From Acanthochlamys bracteata (Eukaryota > Streptophyta > Magnoliopsida > Pandanales > Velloziaceae), in NCBI GenBank assembly GCA_019914995.1, contig CM034141.1, positions 2,542,001-2,606,000 of the forward strand: DNA of 64,000 bases, written 5' to 3'. A program made the position numbers and the translations under genes. The notes below the pieces were generated by a model. The model was not told the DNA's origin and ran no database searches. It saw only the letters and a program-made list of their open reading frames with translations. Below, one piece after another: positions 11,101 to 23,755 of this stretch (position 1 is its first letter; every line of letters begins with the position of its first letter).

Positions 11101-14100
11101 ATGTATGGATGTTGGAGGTGAACATATGGGATAGAAAATTCGTGGTAATTAATAGTAAGTCAAGAAAATGAAAAATAAATATGAAGGGAAACTAAGGAAT
11201 TTAATCACCATATGATATGAGGAATTCCATTCGTTCAAGATTGGGAATGAACACAAAATTCCTCTAAACAAACACGAACATGAGAAAGGGATCCATTCTG
11301 TTTCTGGTGGATAAATCCATGAAATTTATCTTTCAGTTATCTTTTAGATTGTAGGATTTTATTAGTGGTAGAGATAGGGATACATTACATTCATGCTAAT
11401 GTGCCACAAGTGTTTATCTTCTTTTCACCACTAGTTTGTTTGATTGATCTCACGTAGATTGTCTACAGCTGTTGCTTGGCAGAACTTTTGTAAACTAGAT
11501 ACAACTATGATTTAAATGACTATCTGCATGCGAAAATGGCCACGGTGATAAATTGTAAATTAGAATGAGATAGAAACAATGGCGGTCCAATGTAGGTAAA
11601 ATAAAGATTGGCTAAACAATGATGGTGGAAATAAACTCCGAAAATCCGGTGGCAGTACTATAATCTATATCTTCCACTAATAAAGGTTTGAAAAATCGGG
11701 ATTGGGAATGAGTTTGGCCACATAAACTTGGATCAAGATTGGAAAACTTAGCTGGCTGAGTATTGAACTACTGATAAATTTAGTAAAACCTGAATATTTT
11801 TTAGAATTATATTATTAATATAACAGATATTCTATTACAAGTGTTGACATAATTGACATGAGAAACTAAAAATTTTGACTTTAGAAGATAATATATTAAA
11901 CTTAGATAATACTTCCAATTGAAAATAAATTTTAATTAATAACACTAGCTGTTCTTAAACTTTTAACAATTTTATTGTAACTTTTATTTATTGTATTAAT
12001 GTTAATCTAAATGAGTTATATGATTTTTGAAAAAATATAGCCAACTGTGAGCTGAATAGCCTGTCACCTACTAAACTGCGTGGTCACGCAGGTCAATGTA
12101 TAGCCAGTTACATGTTGATGTGCATGGCACACGACTAAGTTGCAGAATTCCCTTGTAGCATCATAGCAATGCCTTTCCCATTTTGGGATCAGCCAGAGTA
12201 ACCGGATTCTTGATTGGTTTATGCATGTTCCTTACGATTCGAACTGATATGTGTCATCATGTTGGTTAGTTCATCCTCGTACTGGTTTGCCATAATAAAC
12301 CAGCCAGCTAGAAAAAAAAAAATCCTTTCCTTCATTTGTTCTTAATTACTAATATAGTTAGAATTGAATCTATATCATTCTGTTATGTTGAAACCTATAT
12401 CTATTATCTAAGTATCCCTAATTTACAGTGCAACCACTTGCATCTACAACTATTGTTAGTACATACCTCAGGTGGTATCAGGTTCCAGAAGGAAATATCT
12501 TGCAGTTTTTTGCTTAAAGATACTAAGTTTTCATTTTGCAGGGGGTTGACATTGAAAAAGATGCCACTGTACTGGCAGCTGGTGAGCGAATCGGTAGTCC
12601 AGAAATTGGCCTACTTGCTACTACGGGTGTTACATCTGTGAAGGTATATAAACTTATTGTTATTTTACTCAGACTTTTGATTATGCGGTTTAGTTCTTTG
12701 AAGTTTCTTGTAAGTGGATAAGTAGTGCTAGATAGTGCAGGTTTACCCCAAACCTACTGTAGCAGTTCTTTCTACAGGAGATGAGTTAGTGGAGCCTTCG
12801 ACTCAAACTTTAAATCGTGGTCAGGTTACGTTTCAAACATGCTAGTTGAACTTATTTTTTCCTTTAATGATAAGTCATGTCAAACTCTTAAAAGGAGCTG
12901 ATAGGTCTTCCTTTTATGGTTCAAGAAAACAGATCAGAGATTCCAACCGTGCTATGCTACTGGCGGCTGCATTTGAACAGCACTGTAAGATTGTGGATCT
13001 GGGTATAGTCCCTGACAATGAGGAAAGTATTAAGGAGGCCTTTGAGAAGGCTATGCTCTCTGAAACTGATATCCTTGTAACTTCTGGCGGTGTCTCCATG
13101 GGCGATCGAGATTTTGTAAAGCCCACTTTAGCTAAGTATGGTACCATTTACTTTGAGAAGGTAGACTCCTACCTCAGATTCTCAATAGATTCTTCTTGAT
13201 ACATTGAATGGTAATCATATAATTCTTAAGAAAGTGTGTAGGGACTGTAAGGTTGAATCATAAATTGGATTATAAAATTGAAGATTTCCAAATAATATAA
13301 CTTATTGAAATAATCTACATATTTAAAGCTATTAAAAGCATTCTAATAACGAATTACAAATGTTTAAGCAATATCAATATTAAGTTAGAAATGGGAGAAA
13401 TGCCATGCTAGATCTGGTCAAAATTGTAGACGCATGCAATACGGGTATGCATAGGTAGATGCGGCAATTTCTGACCCGATCCGCGAATCCGATCCAAAAA
13501 AGTCGGGTTCGTATCAATCCTAAATTGATCCAAAAATTAAAATAGGTTCGGATCGAATTCGAGTTGACCCGAAATTGATCCATTTAACCCGTATAATTAT
13601 TTATCTAGTATATATTACTTAATAATTAGAGAATATTTAGAATAATAATATAAAATTTGAATTGATCTGTATATATATATATATATATATATACATACAC
13701 ACATTACTTATCCTAATTTAACTATTTTTTACTTAATTTATAAATTTTTTCAAAATTAATATTTATTTTAGATATATCATAATTAATAATTTTTATATAT
13801 TATTGTTAGAAATTAATATTTATTCTATATAAATAAATGAGTCGGATTATAGTTGAATGATTTTGATCCGGTTATTATATCGGTCGATCCGAAATTGACT
13901 CAATAATCTGGATTGCCACCTCTATGCATAGGTTAGTAGGGTTCAGTTCAAATTTAGGTCAATTCTTTCTTATTCATCTGTTCTTATATTTGGAAAAGAC
14001 TAAAACAAGCTAGACTTGAAAACAAATTTAAAAATTGTCAGTTTGGTTCAGGTCGTTCAGTTTGACATTACAAGAAGTTGAGACGGATTGATAGAGGAAT

Positions 14101-17100
14101 TGAATGATATGATCTTTCCCAATAGAAGGTCAATCTTGCTTCTAATCAAGCAAAAGTTAGGAGGAAATACTCAGAAAGAAAGATAACTCATAATTAAAAA
14201 TTATCCCTAGAAAGGATAATAGCTATTAAAAAAGAATTTGAAGAGGGTCAGAAATAGGACATGAGAATAGTGAGACACTTGGGTTGCACTAAAATCTATT
14301 TTGATGTTCCCACCTCCGAATGCAAGATTAAAACACACATGAGTGTTTTTGAATGTTATCTTAAGTATATCTTTTGAATTCAAAAGTTTGCTTTTCGTGC
14401 TCTCTCTCACAGTTCATTGTAGTGGAGATAATGGTGTGTGCAACTTTTAAGCTTCTTTTTAATTAGTTTCACCTGATTGTTCTCACTCTTCTTGGAGCGT
14501 TTGTAGTTTACATTGTCTTTTGCATTGGTGCAGGTGTTTATGAAGCCAGGAAAACCCATGACATTTGCCCAGCTTAAACCAGTGGAGAATGGACATAGTA
14601 AGAGAATTCTTGCTTTTGGTCTGCCAGGGAATCCTGTGAGTTCTTTGGTTTGCTTCCATCTTTTTGCTGTTCCAGCGATTCGCCGTCTTTCTGGTTGGTC
14701 AAATCCAATGCTTCAGAGGTTATTGTTAATCACCATTCTTTTGTTGGTTTTATATACAAAATGCTTGCCGACATTAGTGATCCATATTTGAAAACTTTGC
14801 TGCAATCATTTCCTACTGAGGATACTGGAAAAGTTAGTAGTTATAATAGTTTATAGATTTCGAATTTTTATGGTATGTTAATTCTGCTCTGACTTCATAC
14901 TTGTATTGTTGTAACTCTTGTGTGAAGTAGTCAGCTGGATGGATTATCGATGCTTTATGAAATAGAAGACTTTTCCTTTCAAGCTTTTCCACCATTTGAT
15001 GTAATTAAGTTGATGTGATGCTTAGGTACTGTGGAGGCACATTACCTTTTATACTTTCATAAAGATTTTAAACATACTTTGCAAAGCACTCTTTTCGTCC
15101 TTTGATTGATGTAATGATGTGTAAATACATAAGAATGGCTCACCATTCGGTTAGTTTCTGACTTCTATAGCCACTTATATGGGTATATACACACATACGG
15201 CATATTATAAATTATATATTTTAAATAGAAAATATTAACTTTATCTCATATAAAAAAAGGGATAACTAAATACTCCATTCCTTTCTGTTTCTTAATTGGT
15301 TAAAATATTAAAGGATGATGGAAATTACCGAATGCGTAACTATAATGTTCAATAACTTTGATGGTTAATAAGCACAAGTGTCTGAAGAACTCCATATTTG
15401 TAAGACATAAGAATCACTCTTAAGTTGTTCAAACAGTAGGCACAAAGGATCCAAATCATCTTTCTTTCTAGTTATTTCTTCTGAATCATGAAGTATGTAT
15501 TAGACTTCTGCATACTATTAGGTTTTAACAGTGAAAAAAATGGCAAGTTGAATGCTTGCCTAAGGGGGCAAGAGTTGAGTAAAAAATTGAACCTCCGTCC
15601 CAAGTGGTAGTTGTAAGAAGTTTCTGTAATCAGTTTAAGGAATGTGCGTAAATGTGATACTTTGTTGGCAGTATGCATAAGATCTATTAAAATCACTGAA
15701 GCTCAAACTACTGATGTGCTTTTAGGTTTAGACACTCTTGAGCCCACTTATAACCAAGGATGCAGGATCATGGATATTTATATATCTAAATGTCCACTTC
15801 TAATGTCTGATTTGGTTTGGTTGTCAGGAAGAACTGATTTCAAGCAAAAACAGATATGCTTGAATATAGATTTACTGTAAATAGTAAACCAAAAATACAA
15901 ACTCTCCCTTGTTGGTTCTTCCAAAGCTGTTCCAAACTCAAGCAAGGAGGAAGGTTGAAGTTTGGTTGGTACCATCCTTAAAAAATCCTATCAAATTTGT
16001 CTAATATAGATTCTTTGCAAAAGGATCCGTATATCTGACTCCACCTAGTGAGGTAAGACATATTGATGGAAGGATGGATTAATCCATCAATTCACGCTGA
16101 TTCTATTTGGTTCAGTGTAGACTATATACAAGCTAATGAAAAACACTATATAGTTGGAATCAAACCAATACACTAACTGTAAAATATGAGACCAGATATG
16201 TAGACCGTCTCAGTTCTGTCATAAGTTTTTTCTGTTTTGGTTTGAATATGAAAGATGTAAATCAATTTGAACTATAGAACTAAAATTTCTAAGCATTTTA
16301 AACAAATGAAATAGATGGACAGTACAAATCACATGTTATGGTTTTGATGTTTCTGTTGTTGGTTTAGAAACCTGGTCATTTACACAGGCATTCTTAAGTA
16401 CAATGCAGTTAAACACGCAGATTTTATGGCACATTTTGTTAGTTGCACACATTTGTTAATATGCAAATTCAATACACTTTTAAGTTGTGTTCACAGAATA
16501 TACATCTGCTACTTGAAACGTGCATATTTATAGTTTGCATAAATTTAGTCTCTTACAAGCATGCACTGCTGCGCAGAATTGTGCTGTAAATTATTGTGCA
16601 ATAGAGCTATAGTTCAGAATGTGAACTTAATTTGGAGGAAAGTTTCTAAATTTGTGAAACATGTATAAGTTTGGAAGTGCAACAATAAGACTCACATTGC
16701 TATTTGTTCTTGGTTGCTGACATATTTTAGATTTACTTATTATTTTTATTTTTTTAGAGTTCATGCTCGTTTAACACAGGAGATAAAACCAGATAGTAAC
16801 AGACCAGAGTTCCGTCGCGCCTTTATTAGATGGATGACTGATGATGAATCTGGTAGGCCAGGGTAAGAAGTAAGAAATTTCAAGTTTCATCAAATGAGTA
16901 ACTTTTGTATATTTGGATATCTGCTAAAGTTCTTCATGCTCTAGATTCATTGCTGAGAGCACTGGGCAACAAATGAGTAGCCGACTGTTAAGTATGAAGT
17001 CTGCCAATGCCTTACTGGAGATTCCAGCAACGAAGGAGCTACTTTCTGCTGGATCCTTGGTGCATGCTATACTTATTTCAGACATAAGCAGCTTTCATTC

Positions 17101-20100
17101 GAGAGAAGTTGTTAGCTTTCATTCTTCTCCACCTATGCAGATACATACATCTCAAGAGACAAATGTTAAAGTAGCAGTTCTTACCATCAGCGATACTGTT
17201 GCTTCTGGGTCTGGACCTGATAGGAGGTATCCCTATGCTTATGACTTAGTTGGATCTTTTAATTTCATTATTTTTCTAGTTTCTGTTTCTCTTAGCAAAT
17301 ATTTCTTAGCAAATATCTACTACATAATGCAACACTCCAGTTTTCATGATCTGGAACAGAAACTTACCTGAAGAGAAGTAGCTAAATCGAAAAGAAGCGC
17401 CAAGAACTTGTATTCGTCAAATATACAGTTTGCAAATCCTAGAACTTAACCATCTTTCTTAAGTCTGATGACTTCTATTAATTGACAACATGGTTTTGTA
17501 AGCCTTCACATGATGTTCTTGTATTCCTTAACTTTTGGTCTTTTTCTCTTTTGGAAACAGCTGAACATACAAACCATCTTTGTAAAATTCATGGTATCTT
17601 TTAGGCGTAGACTTTATTCTATTCCCTACTGTATAAGTTTGAAGTTACTATCACGGATGATTATACATGCCTTCTTTTATGACTATCAATTTCTGGTAAT
17701 AGTATGGCAGCAGCAAACAAAAATAATTATCTAGAAAATCTCATTAATAAATTATAAGTAATTACATATTTGTTCTATTTAGGTAACTTTATTTTGGTGT
17801 AAAGCCCCAATTGGTCCCTATATTTTAGGGTTTTGTTCACTTTCCAGTGTATACTTTTAAATTATTCTTTTTGGTATTGGTGCTATACGTTTTTTGTTCG
17901 ATTTAGTTCCTACCTTTAAAATGTTCCTAAGTTGGCATCTCCAATTGTTAACTCTTTATTTTAATATATTGCTGCTGGTGTGAGAAAGATTGAGCTCCAC
18001 CAGAAGAGAAGTACCTCAAATATGTTTTTACTTGTCTTTCTTTCCTACCCTGCTGCTGCAATTTCTTCTCCGTCGCTAGCCATGCCTCTCCTTTGTTGCC
18101 ATGATTACGCCAGCATGATTCCTATCCCTTTCTTCTCCCACACCTCTGCCTGCCATAATCTTTCGGTTATTTCAATCGATTTCATACACTACTCTGAGTT
18201 TTGCATTCAATATTGATGGAGGGAGAGGTCGCCACCACTAGCTATAAGGTTTTTAGAAGTTGTGTGGTTGGTGTCATTCACTCTAGTTTCAATGGTATTT
18301 TCACTTAAAGGACTTCCTACAATGTACATAGTAAAGAAAGCCTTTTATTTTATACAAGTGACTCCAATGTACTAATCTAATATGAAAGGTAATTATTTCA
18401 ATCATTAACTGTATTTTTCAATAACCGAATGATTAAATGCCATTATAATATTTTTGCGGATTCCAATGTCGAATTTGTTTTTATTTTCCTAAGCTGCACT
18501 CCTTAACTTATCACTAGAAAATACACGAATTTTATGAAGTGGACCTCTTAAAGCAGTCTTGTCAGATTTAGACCCCTTTGATTTACTTTAGAAAGATGAG
18601 AAACCTTCTACTCGGTCATACAAAATTGAACCTTAAGAGAATCAATCTTAAAGGTTTCAAATCTGTCCGATTTAATCTATCAAGAGATATCTGTTAGTTG
18701 ACCATGTCAAAGCTTGACTTGTGCGAACTTCTTACAAAACACAGTCTTGTTGTTTTATAAGCATTGTCACCCTTTAGGGCGTGTTTGGGTAGTTGGTGTT
18801 GCAATTCCATTGTAAATCATTTGGCATAACATTATATGTCAAATGGAAACTTGTAGCTATAATACTATTTCAGAATATCTACTTCTTCATCAATGTGTGA
18901 GTTTTAATACTTGTAGATGCATCAATGTCTGATCGTCACCACTTGTAGATGCTGGGAACTGTCTATTGAGCATTAGATATACTGTCATATATTTATTGTG
19001 TACCACATACATAGAGAAAAGTAGTTTTCAGATAAATCAATTGCATGATTTAAATCCTGAAAATAAGCATCTACTATTCTCTATTCATTAAAAATTTTAA
19101 TTTTTACAATCTTGCTCATCTTTGTTTGTGTAGTGGACCACAGGCGATTTCTGTGGTAAATTCTCTATCTGATTCACTAGGTGGAGCACGTGTTGTCGCC
19201 ACTGCTGTAGTTCCTGATGAGGTATCTTTGATCAAGGACATTCTACGGAGATGGAGTGATAATGACAAAGTTGATCTCATCCTAACTCTAGGTAATGTGT
19301 TTCGTCATTTAACTTTTTAATCAAACTCCTAACGTAATTTTCTCTACACAATTTAATTTTGTTTCACTGTGGCTATTTGTCTCTATTCATTTTCCAAGCT
19401 TGTCTAAATAAAGTTTTGTGCTGTTCCTAGGCGGTACTGGGTTTACCCCCAGAGATGTAACCCCTGAAGCTACGAAAGCTATATTGGAAAAGGAAGCTCC
19501 TGGTCTCTCATATGTAATGCTTCAAGAGAGCTTAAAGGTACTATCTTATTTCCTGGAGTTTAGTCCAGTTACATTCTTTACATCATGGGCTTAATGTTCT
19601 GATGTGATTATGGTTAAGGTAACATGTAACATCTGCTAAGCCTTCATCTATTTAGGTGGCTTTAGTTGGTTAGTTAACATGCATATATAATAATTTCTTT
19701 TGCTATGCTGGAAAGTATGAGAACCTTATAATGTACTAATTAATTACTCTACAGCTCCCATACTAATATATGATAGCATTTAATCTGAATGTTGAAGACA
19801 TGAAATGAAAGATAGTTTGCCGTTAAAGTTGCTTATATTTTGCAGATGGTTTTGCATTCTTGCTGTCCAATTTGGTGCTGGTAAATTCTTGCAGGGATCA
19901 TCAAAGTTAGCACCCATTATTGATACATGCACATGAGGTTAAAATATACTTAGGTGGCAGATTTAAGGATAAAAATAGGACTTGGATGCACAAGAGTTGC
20001 AGGTGCTGGAGTTGATTGAATTCCTAGCTACCAAGCAGTCTCCAACTATCCAGTTACCATATATATATAGGGATAGAATACATGCACTCCATGCGCACTC

Positions 20101-21406
20101 TCTAACTATTTTTGGCCAAGTAGACCTCTAAATCTAATTTTCATCGTTAGATATAAAAAATTAGGAGTTTAAAATATGCTTTCAAAAGTTAAGCTCAATC
20201 GGACTGTGATTCGACCTCCATCCGGCATTTTGATTAAGATAACATAAAAAGAAAAAATATATATTTTATCAATTTTTACTATTTATGTCAATTTGATCAA
20301 AGAGCTTTGATGAAAGTCGAATCGAGATCCGATTGGATTGAAATTTTATCAGCATATATGTAACTTATAGTCCCTCATATTTAACGGTGACGATTAGATT
20401 TGAAATTCTCTCTAGCCAAATATTACTAGGGAGTACATATGGAGTGTATGGAAGGTAGGGAGTGCATGCATTCTATCCAATATATATATATACACGTGCT
20501 TGAAGTAGCTGCTGTCATATAGCAACCACTTTGATTTTTATTCAGAAACAATGTTCCGCCTAGTGAGAAAAAAGTTAATAGTAGAATTGACCTCAATATT
20601 TTGTAATGGGGTTTTTTCTTCCCAAAGTGCCGGGAAAACCTCAACCGTAGAGGAAATAACATAATTTGTGAAACTAGATGGGCTAGACGATGCAGGTCTG
20701 ACTCACTAAGCTGAAAGGATATGGCTGTCCTTGTTTGTTGCTGTTTCGATTCATTCTGGACCCTGTTGTCGAAATTAGTAAACCATGAAGTAACAATGAT
20801 GTGTGCTAAGGGACAGCATTGTTAGTGAACACGCGTGTGTTGTATAATGGAATTGCAATATGAATGCTCTTATAAGGTAGGGCAAACTGCTCTTAAGTTT
20901 AAGTCTTTGTAAGTTTTGCTATACAATGGCTTGCCGGTTTTGAATTTTCTTGTGATAACTATTTGGTTATGCGATTTATAGTCTCTTTGGTGACAGGTGA
21001 CACCATTCGCTGTGCTATCAAGGGCTGTAGCTGGAATTAGAGGATCCACATTGGTGAGTAACCTTGCTCAATTACTATTATCTTGTAAAGCAGGTTCAGA
21101 AGTTTCTTTTCTTTTTTTTTTTATTTTAAATTTCAGTTTTTGGGTCCTGAACTACTTATCATGTTTATATGTAATGAATTTGTTTAATGGCAACAGATAA
21201 TTAACATGCCAGGCAATCCAAATGCAGTCGCCGAGTGCATGGATGCCCTAAAACCATCCCTCAAGCACGCACTCAGGCAGGTAAGGGGAGACAAAAGGGA
21301 GAAGCATCCTCGCCATGTTCTGCACACTGAAGCACAACCTTCTGATGAATGGGAGCGGAGCTTCAAAACTGCATCTGCTACAACAGAATGCTCCTGCTCT
21401 CATTGA
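8149..21406 (+). CDS. CNX1: Molybdopterin molybdenumtransferase CNX1 (E-G fusion)
   Basis: CNX1 adenylates molybdopterin with its C-terminal G domain and inserts molybdate with its N-terminal E domain, the last step of molybdenum cofactor synthesis in the cytosol. Thirteen exons join in frame: 8149-8313, 9287-9413, 10216-10346, 12542-12643, 12741-12824, 12933-13160, 14534-14718, 16758-16862, 16945-17226, 19134-19291, 19431-19537, 20997-21053, 21197-21406, giving 646 aa (the Arabidopsis protein is about 670). The MoeA-like E domain shows [54 protein letters not shown] and [16 protein letters not shown]. The MogA-like G domain shows [33 protein letters not shown] and NMPGNPNAV. All splice sites are GT-AG and the phases agree. 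The E-G order is the plant one, reverse to animal gephyrin (G-E). A second Met (8161) is a possible alternative start. No disruption is seen. Confidence 0.95.
13457..13922. mobile_element. Mutator-like non-autonomous element in CNX1 intron 6
   Basis: The element of about 466 bp is bordered by an 11-bp direct repeat, TATGCATAGGT, at 13446-13456 and 13923-13933. Its ends are imperfect inverted repeats (AGATGCGGCAAT at the left; the right end reads AGAGGTGGCAAT on the other strand). The interior contains repeated GACCCGA and TTGATCC motifs and a (TA)n tract at 13669-13693. A 9-11 bp target duplication is typical of the Mutator superfamily; the class assignment is inference. Confidence 0.72.
17790..17950. 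repeat. Possible dispersed repeat in CNX1 intron 9
   Basis: The stretch has a pattern often met in plant dispersed repeats (CCAATTGGTCCCTATATTTT, GGGTTTTGTTCAC, GATTTAGTTCCTACC), with several GGTCCCTA-type phrases. No ends or target duplication could be defined, and this is recognition by style only. Confidence 0.3.
20069..20480. mobile_element. Long-hairpin MITE, family B copy 2, in CNX1 intron 11
   Basis: The terminal inverted repeat is GGATAGAATACATGCACTCC on the left and GGAGTGCATGCATTCTATCC on the right (one mismatch). It is flanked by TATATATATA on both sides. Internal inverted segments include the TCTAAATCTAATTT..CGTTAGATAT arm and its partner near 20385-20410. The centre has TTTTTACTATTTATGTCA, shared with the element at 5304-5733. 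Confidence 0.8.
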
Positions 21407-21679
21407 AGCACTTGCATATGTTTATGTTGGATTGTTGGAAGCGTTTATTTTGTTGGCTAAGAAATGGCTTAATGAAGAAGTTCAAACAGGAGTTCACGGT
21501 TGAGATGCCATCTAAAGTGCGCAATTAATTTTCTCGTTTGGTTATATTTTATGAGGTGATAGTATGTTTTCACTACGAGTGAATGTCTGTTCGGTTTCAG
21601 TGTTGTATTTGGACTAAACGTTAGGTGAACAAACCTCTATGTATCATGTCCATCATTATGGTGAAAATTTTATTTTAGG

Positions 21680-21685
21680 AATAAA
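21680..21685 (+). promoter_or_regulatory. Polyadenylation signal AATAAA for CNX1
   Basis: A canonical AATAAA lies 274 bases downstream of the CNX1 stop codon, a plausible position for plant 3' end formation. No experimental end is visible in the sequence. Confidence 0.5.
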
Positions 21686-21932
21686 AAGCAACAGTACGAG
21701 TATTCTCATTTGTACCATTTATCTTAAATCTACTGTCCATTTTTAAATACTTGTTTTGATGTAGGTAGGTATTCTATTCCATTAAAACAAAAGGGATGGT
21801 ATAAAGGGGTACATAAAATATTCTGAAGTTTTGAAGGGCATATGTTTATTAAGAAATAAATGACATTAAAATAATACTTGAGATATTTTTAAGCAAATCA
21901 AATGAAAGTTAGCTTATTTATGCTATGATCTA

Positions 21933-22180
21933 GGAGCGTTTGAAAATATTTTTGAAATAATTTTTTTTAAAATAAAAAATATTTTTATTTTTTTAAAAAA
22001 TAAGTTTTATTTTTTTTATTTTTAAAAAAATAAAAATATGTAATAAACAATTTCACTACGTAGAATTTTTTTATATTTTTTAAAATTTTAAATAAATTTT
22101 TTATATATTTATAAAATATGTATTGAAAAACGTAAAATTAAAAATTAAAAATTATTTTTTTGGTAAGTTAAGCCAAACGC
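21933..22180. mobile_element. Foldback MITE family A, copy 3
   Basis: Begins GGAGCGTTTGAAAATATTTT and ends AAGTTAAGCCAAACGC, so the terminal GCGTTTG is inverted at the two ends. The CACTACGTAGAATTTTTTTA core is in reverse orientation to copies 1 and 2. It lies about 525 bp downstream of the CNX1 stop. Confidence 0.75.
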
Positions 22181-23639
22181 AAAAATTGGAGTGTTATTAC
22201 TCTGCCATGAACGGAGGACTTTATAAAAGTAATTTTTTAATATATTTTTATAATTATTTAAAAAATTTATTTAAAAATTAAAAGTATTAAAATATTATAT
22301 ATATTGAGATATTTTTATTATTTTTTAACTTAAAAAAATAAAATTTATTTTTTAAAAAAAATAAAAATATTTTTTATTTTAAAAAATTTTATTTTAAAAA
22401 TACTTTCAAATGCCGTCCTTAGAAGCAGCCAACAGAGTTGCCCTCATTTAGCCAAAAAACAAAAATAATAAACTGGTGCTAGCAACACGAGAGAATTTCT
22501 CGTGTAAATCTTATTCTGGAACTATATTTCATGGAGAAATGCACAACACTATGCAGTAAGCTTGATACAATTCTGCCTTTGAACCACAAAATTAATTTCA
22601 GAAACCCATAAAACCCATATTGACGAAAAGCAATCATAATGAGAAGAGTTCACTTCAAGTACGAATAAGTCCAACATTGTAAAACCAAAAGTTCCTTTTT
22701 TTATTCACTAACCTTTTCCAACCAGTTTGATCAAAATAAAATTTCAAATCGGCTTATCAAAAGCGGCCCTTTAACTTTTTTTCTTTTTAATTTCCTGCCA
22801 AAGCTTCTTAGTCTCATCCTTATTGAAGGTAAAAGTCTTTTCCTCGTAATTTCTTGTGTAGTTAACTATGATCAGAATGATAAAATTATGAAAACGGGGA
22901 CCTCGGTCACAGAAACATCTCAGTAAATGTTCACTATCATGTATCCTGCATTAAACACAAAAGCATTCGCATGTCAATCTAAAAATTTATATGCGAAAAA
23001 AAATAAACTTATTTGTCGTCCATTGATGTGATTCAAGGGAACAAGACGAGTGAAAGAAGACGAACAAGCTGAGAAGAGTTGGAACAAATCAAACAGATGA
23101 AACTTAGACAAAGTAAAGGCGATCACAATTCCTACCTTTGTTTGTTAGGGCATGTCTCTTTATTATAACCTAAGTGATATTATGATCTTACGATGCAGAT
23201 TTTTTATATTTTTAAAATTTTTAAATAAAATTTATAAAATATTATAAAATTTTTTTGAAAAATATGAAATATTTTTTTCAATATGAAATGCTTTTGTGGA
23301 ATGAAATTTTGAGAGAAGCATAGCCAAACGCCGAAGCTCTTCTTATAATGAAGCTCAACTGAAATAAATTTTAATTTTAAGAGTTTCTAATAGACCAAAA
23401 TTTTTAACACTGTGTTTAGATTTGAAGTGAAAAAAAGTAATTAAGAGTAAGTGAGCGAATTACTCCTCGTTGTTTTCGTTTGACAATAAATTTATAAGAT
23501 TAATAGGGAGTAAAATTTCTCCCAATTAATCTTCATTCAGGTGTAATCGGTTACACCCCAGGTGAAGATAATTTTGGATGACTGTAGATGGTGTGAAATT
23601 CTTATATTACCTATATTATTTGATGAGATTTACGCACGA

Positions 23640-23755
23640 GCTAGGTTTTAATTTTAGTCGATCTCAGCTGCAGCAGCTCGATAATTGCTTTCGCTCAACT
23701 GGATTTCGCTCGTCGCGCTCTCCTCCGATCTCGCCGTCTCCGCCACCGACAGAGG
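23640..23755 (+). other. Possible untranslated first exon of the damaged CK2 alpha gene
   Basis: A C/T-rich, GC-elevated patch (CTCTCCTCCGATCTCGCCGT) ends at GACAGAG before a donor-like GTACGT and is followed by about 370 bases of T-rich sequence, the usual look of a plant leader exon and leader intron. Its link to the kinase remnant 3.4 kb downstream is inference; the coding start of CK2 alpha was not found between them. Confidence 0.35.

Larger units (their letters stand above)
21407..23639. other. CNX1 3' UTR and intergenic spacer
   Basis: About 280 bases after the CNX1 stop look like 3' UTR and end at a polyadenylation signal (21680). The rest is AT-rich spacer with MITE copies at 21933-22180 and about 22200-22425, and a shorter relative at about 23155-23335 that ends in AGCCAAACGC. 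No gene was recognised on either strand. Confidence 0.55.
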
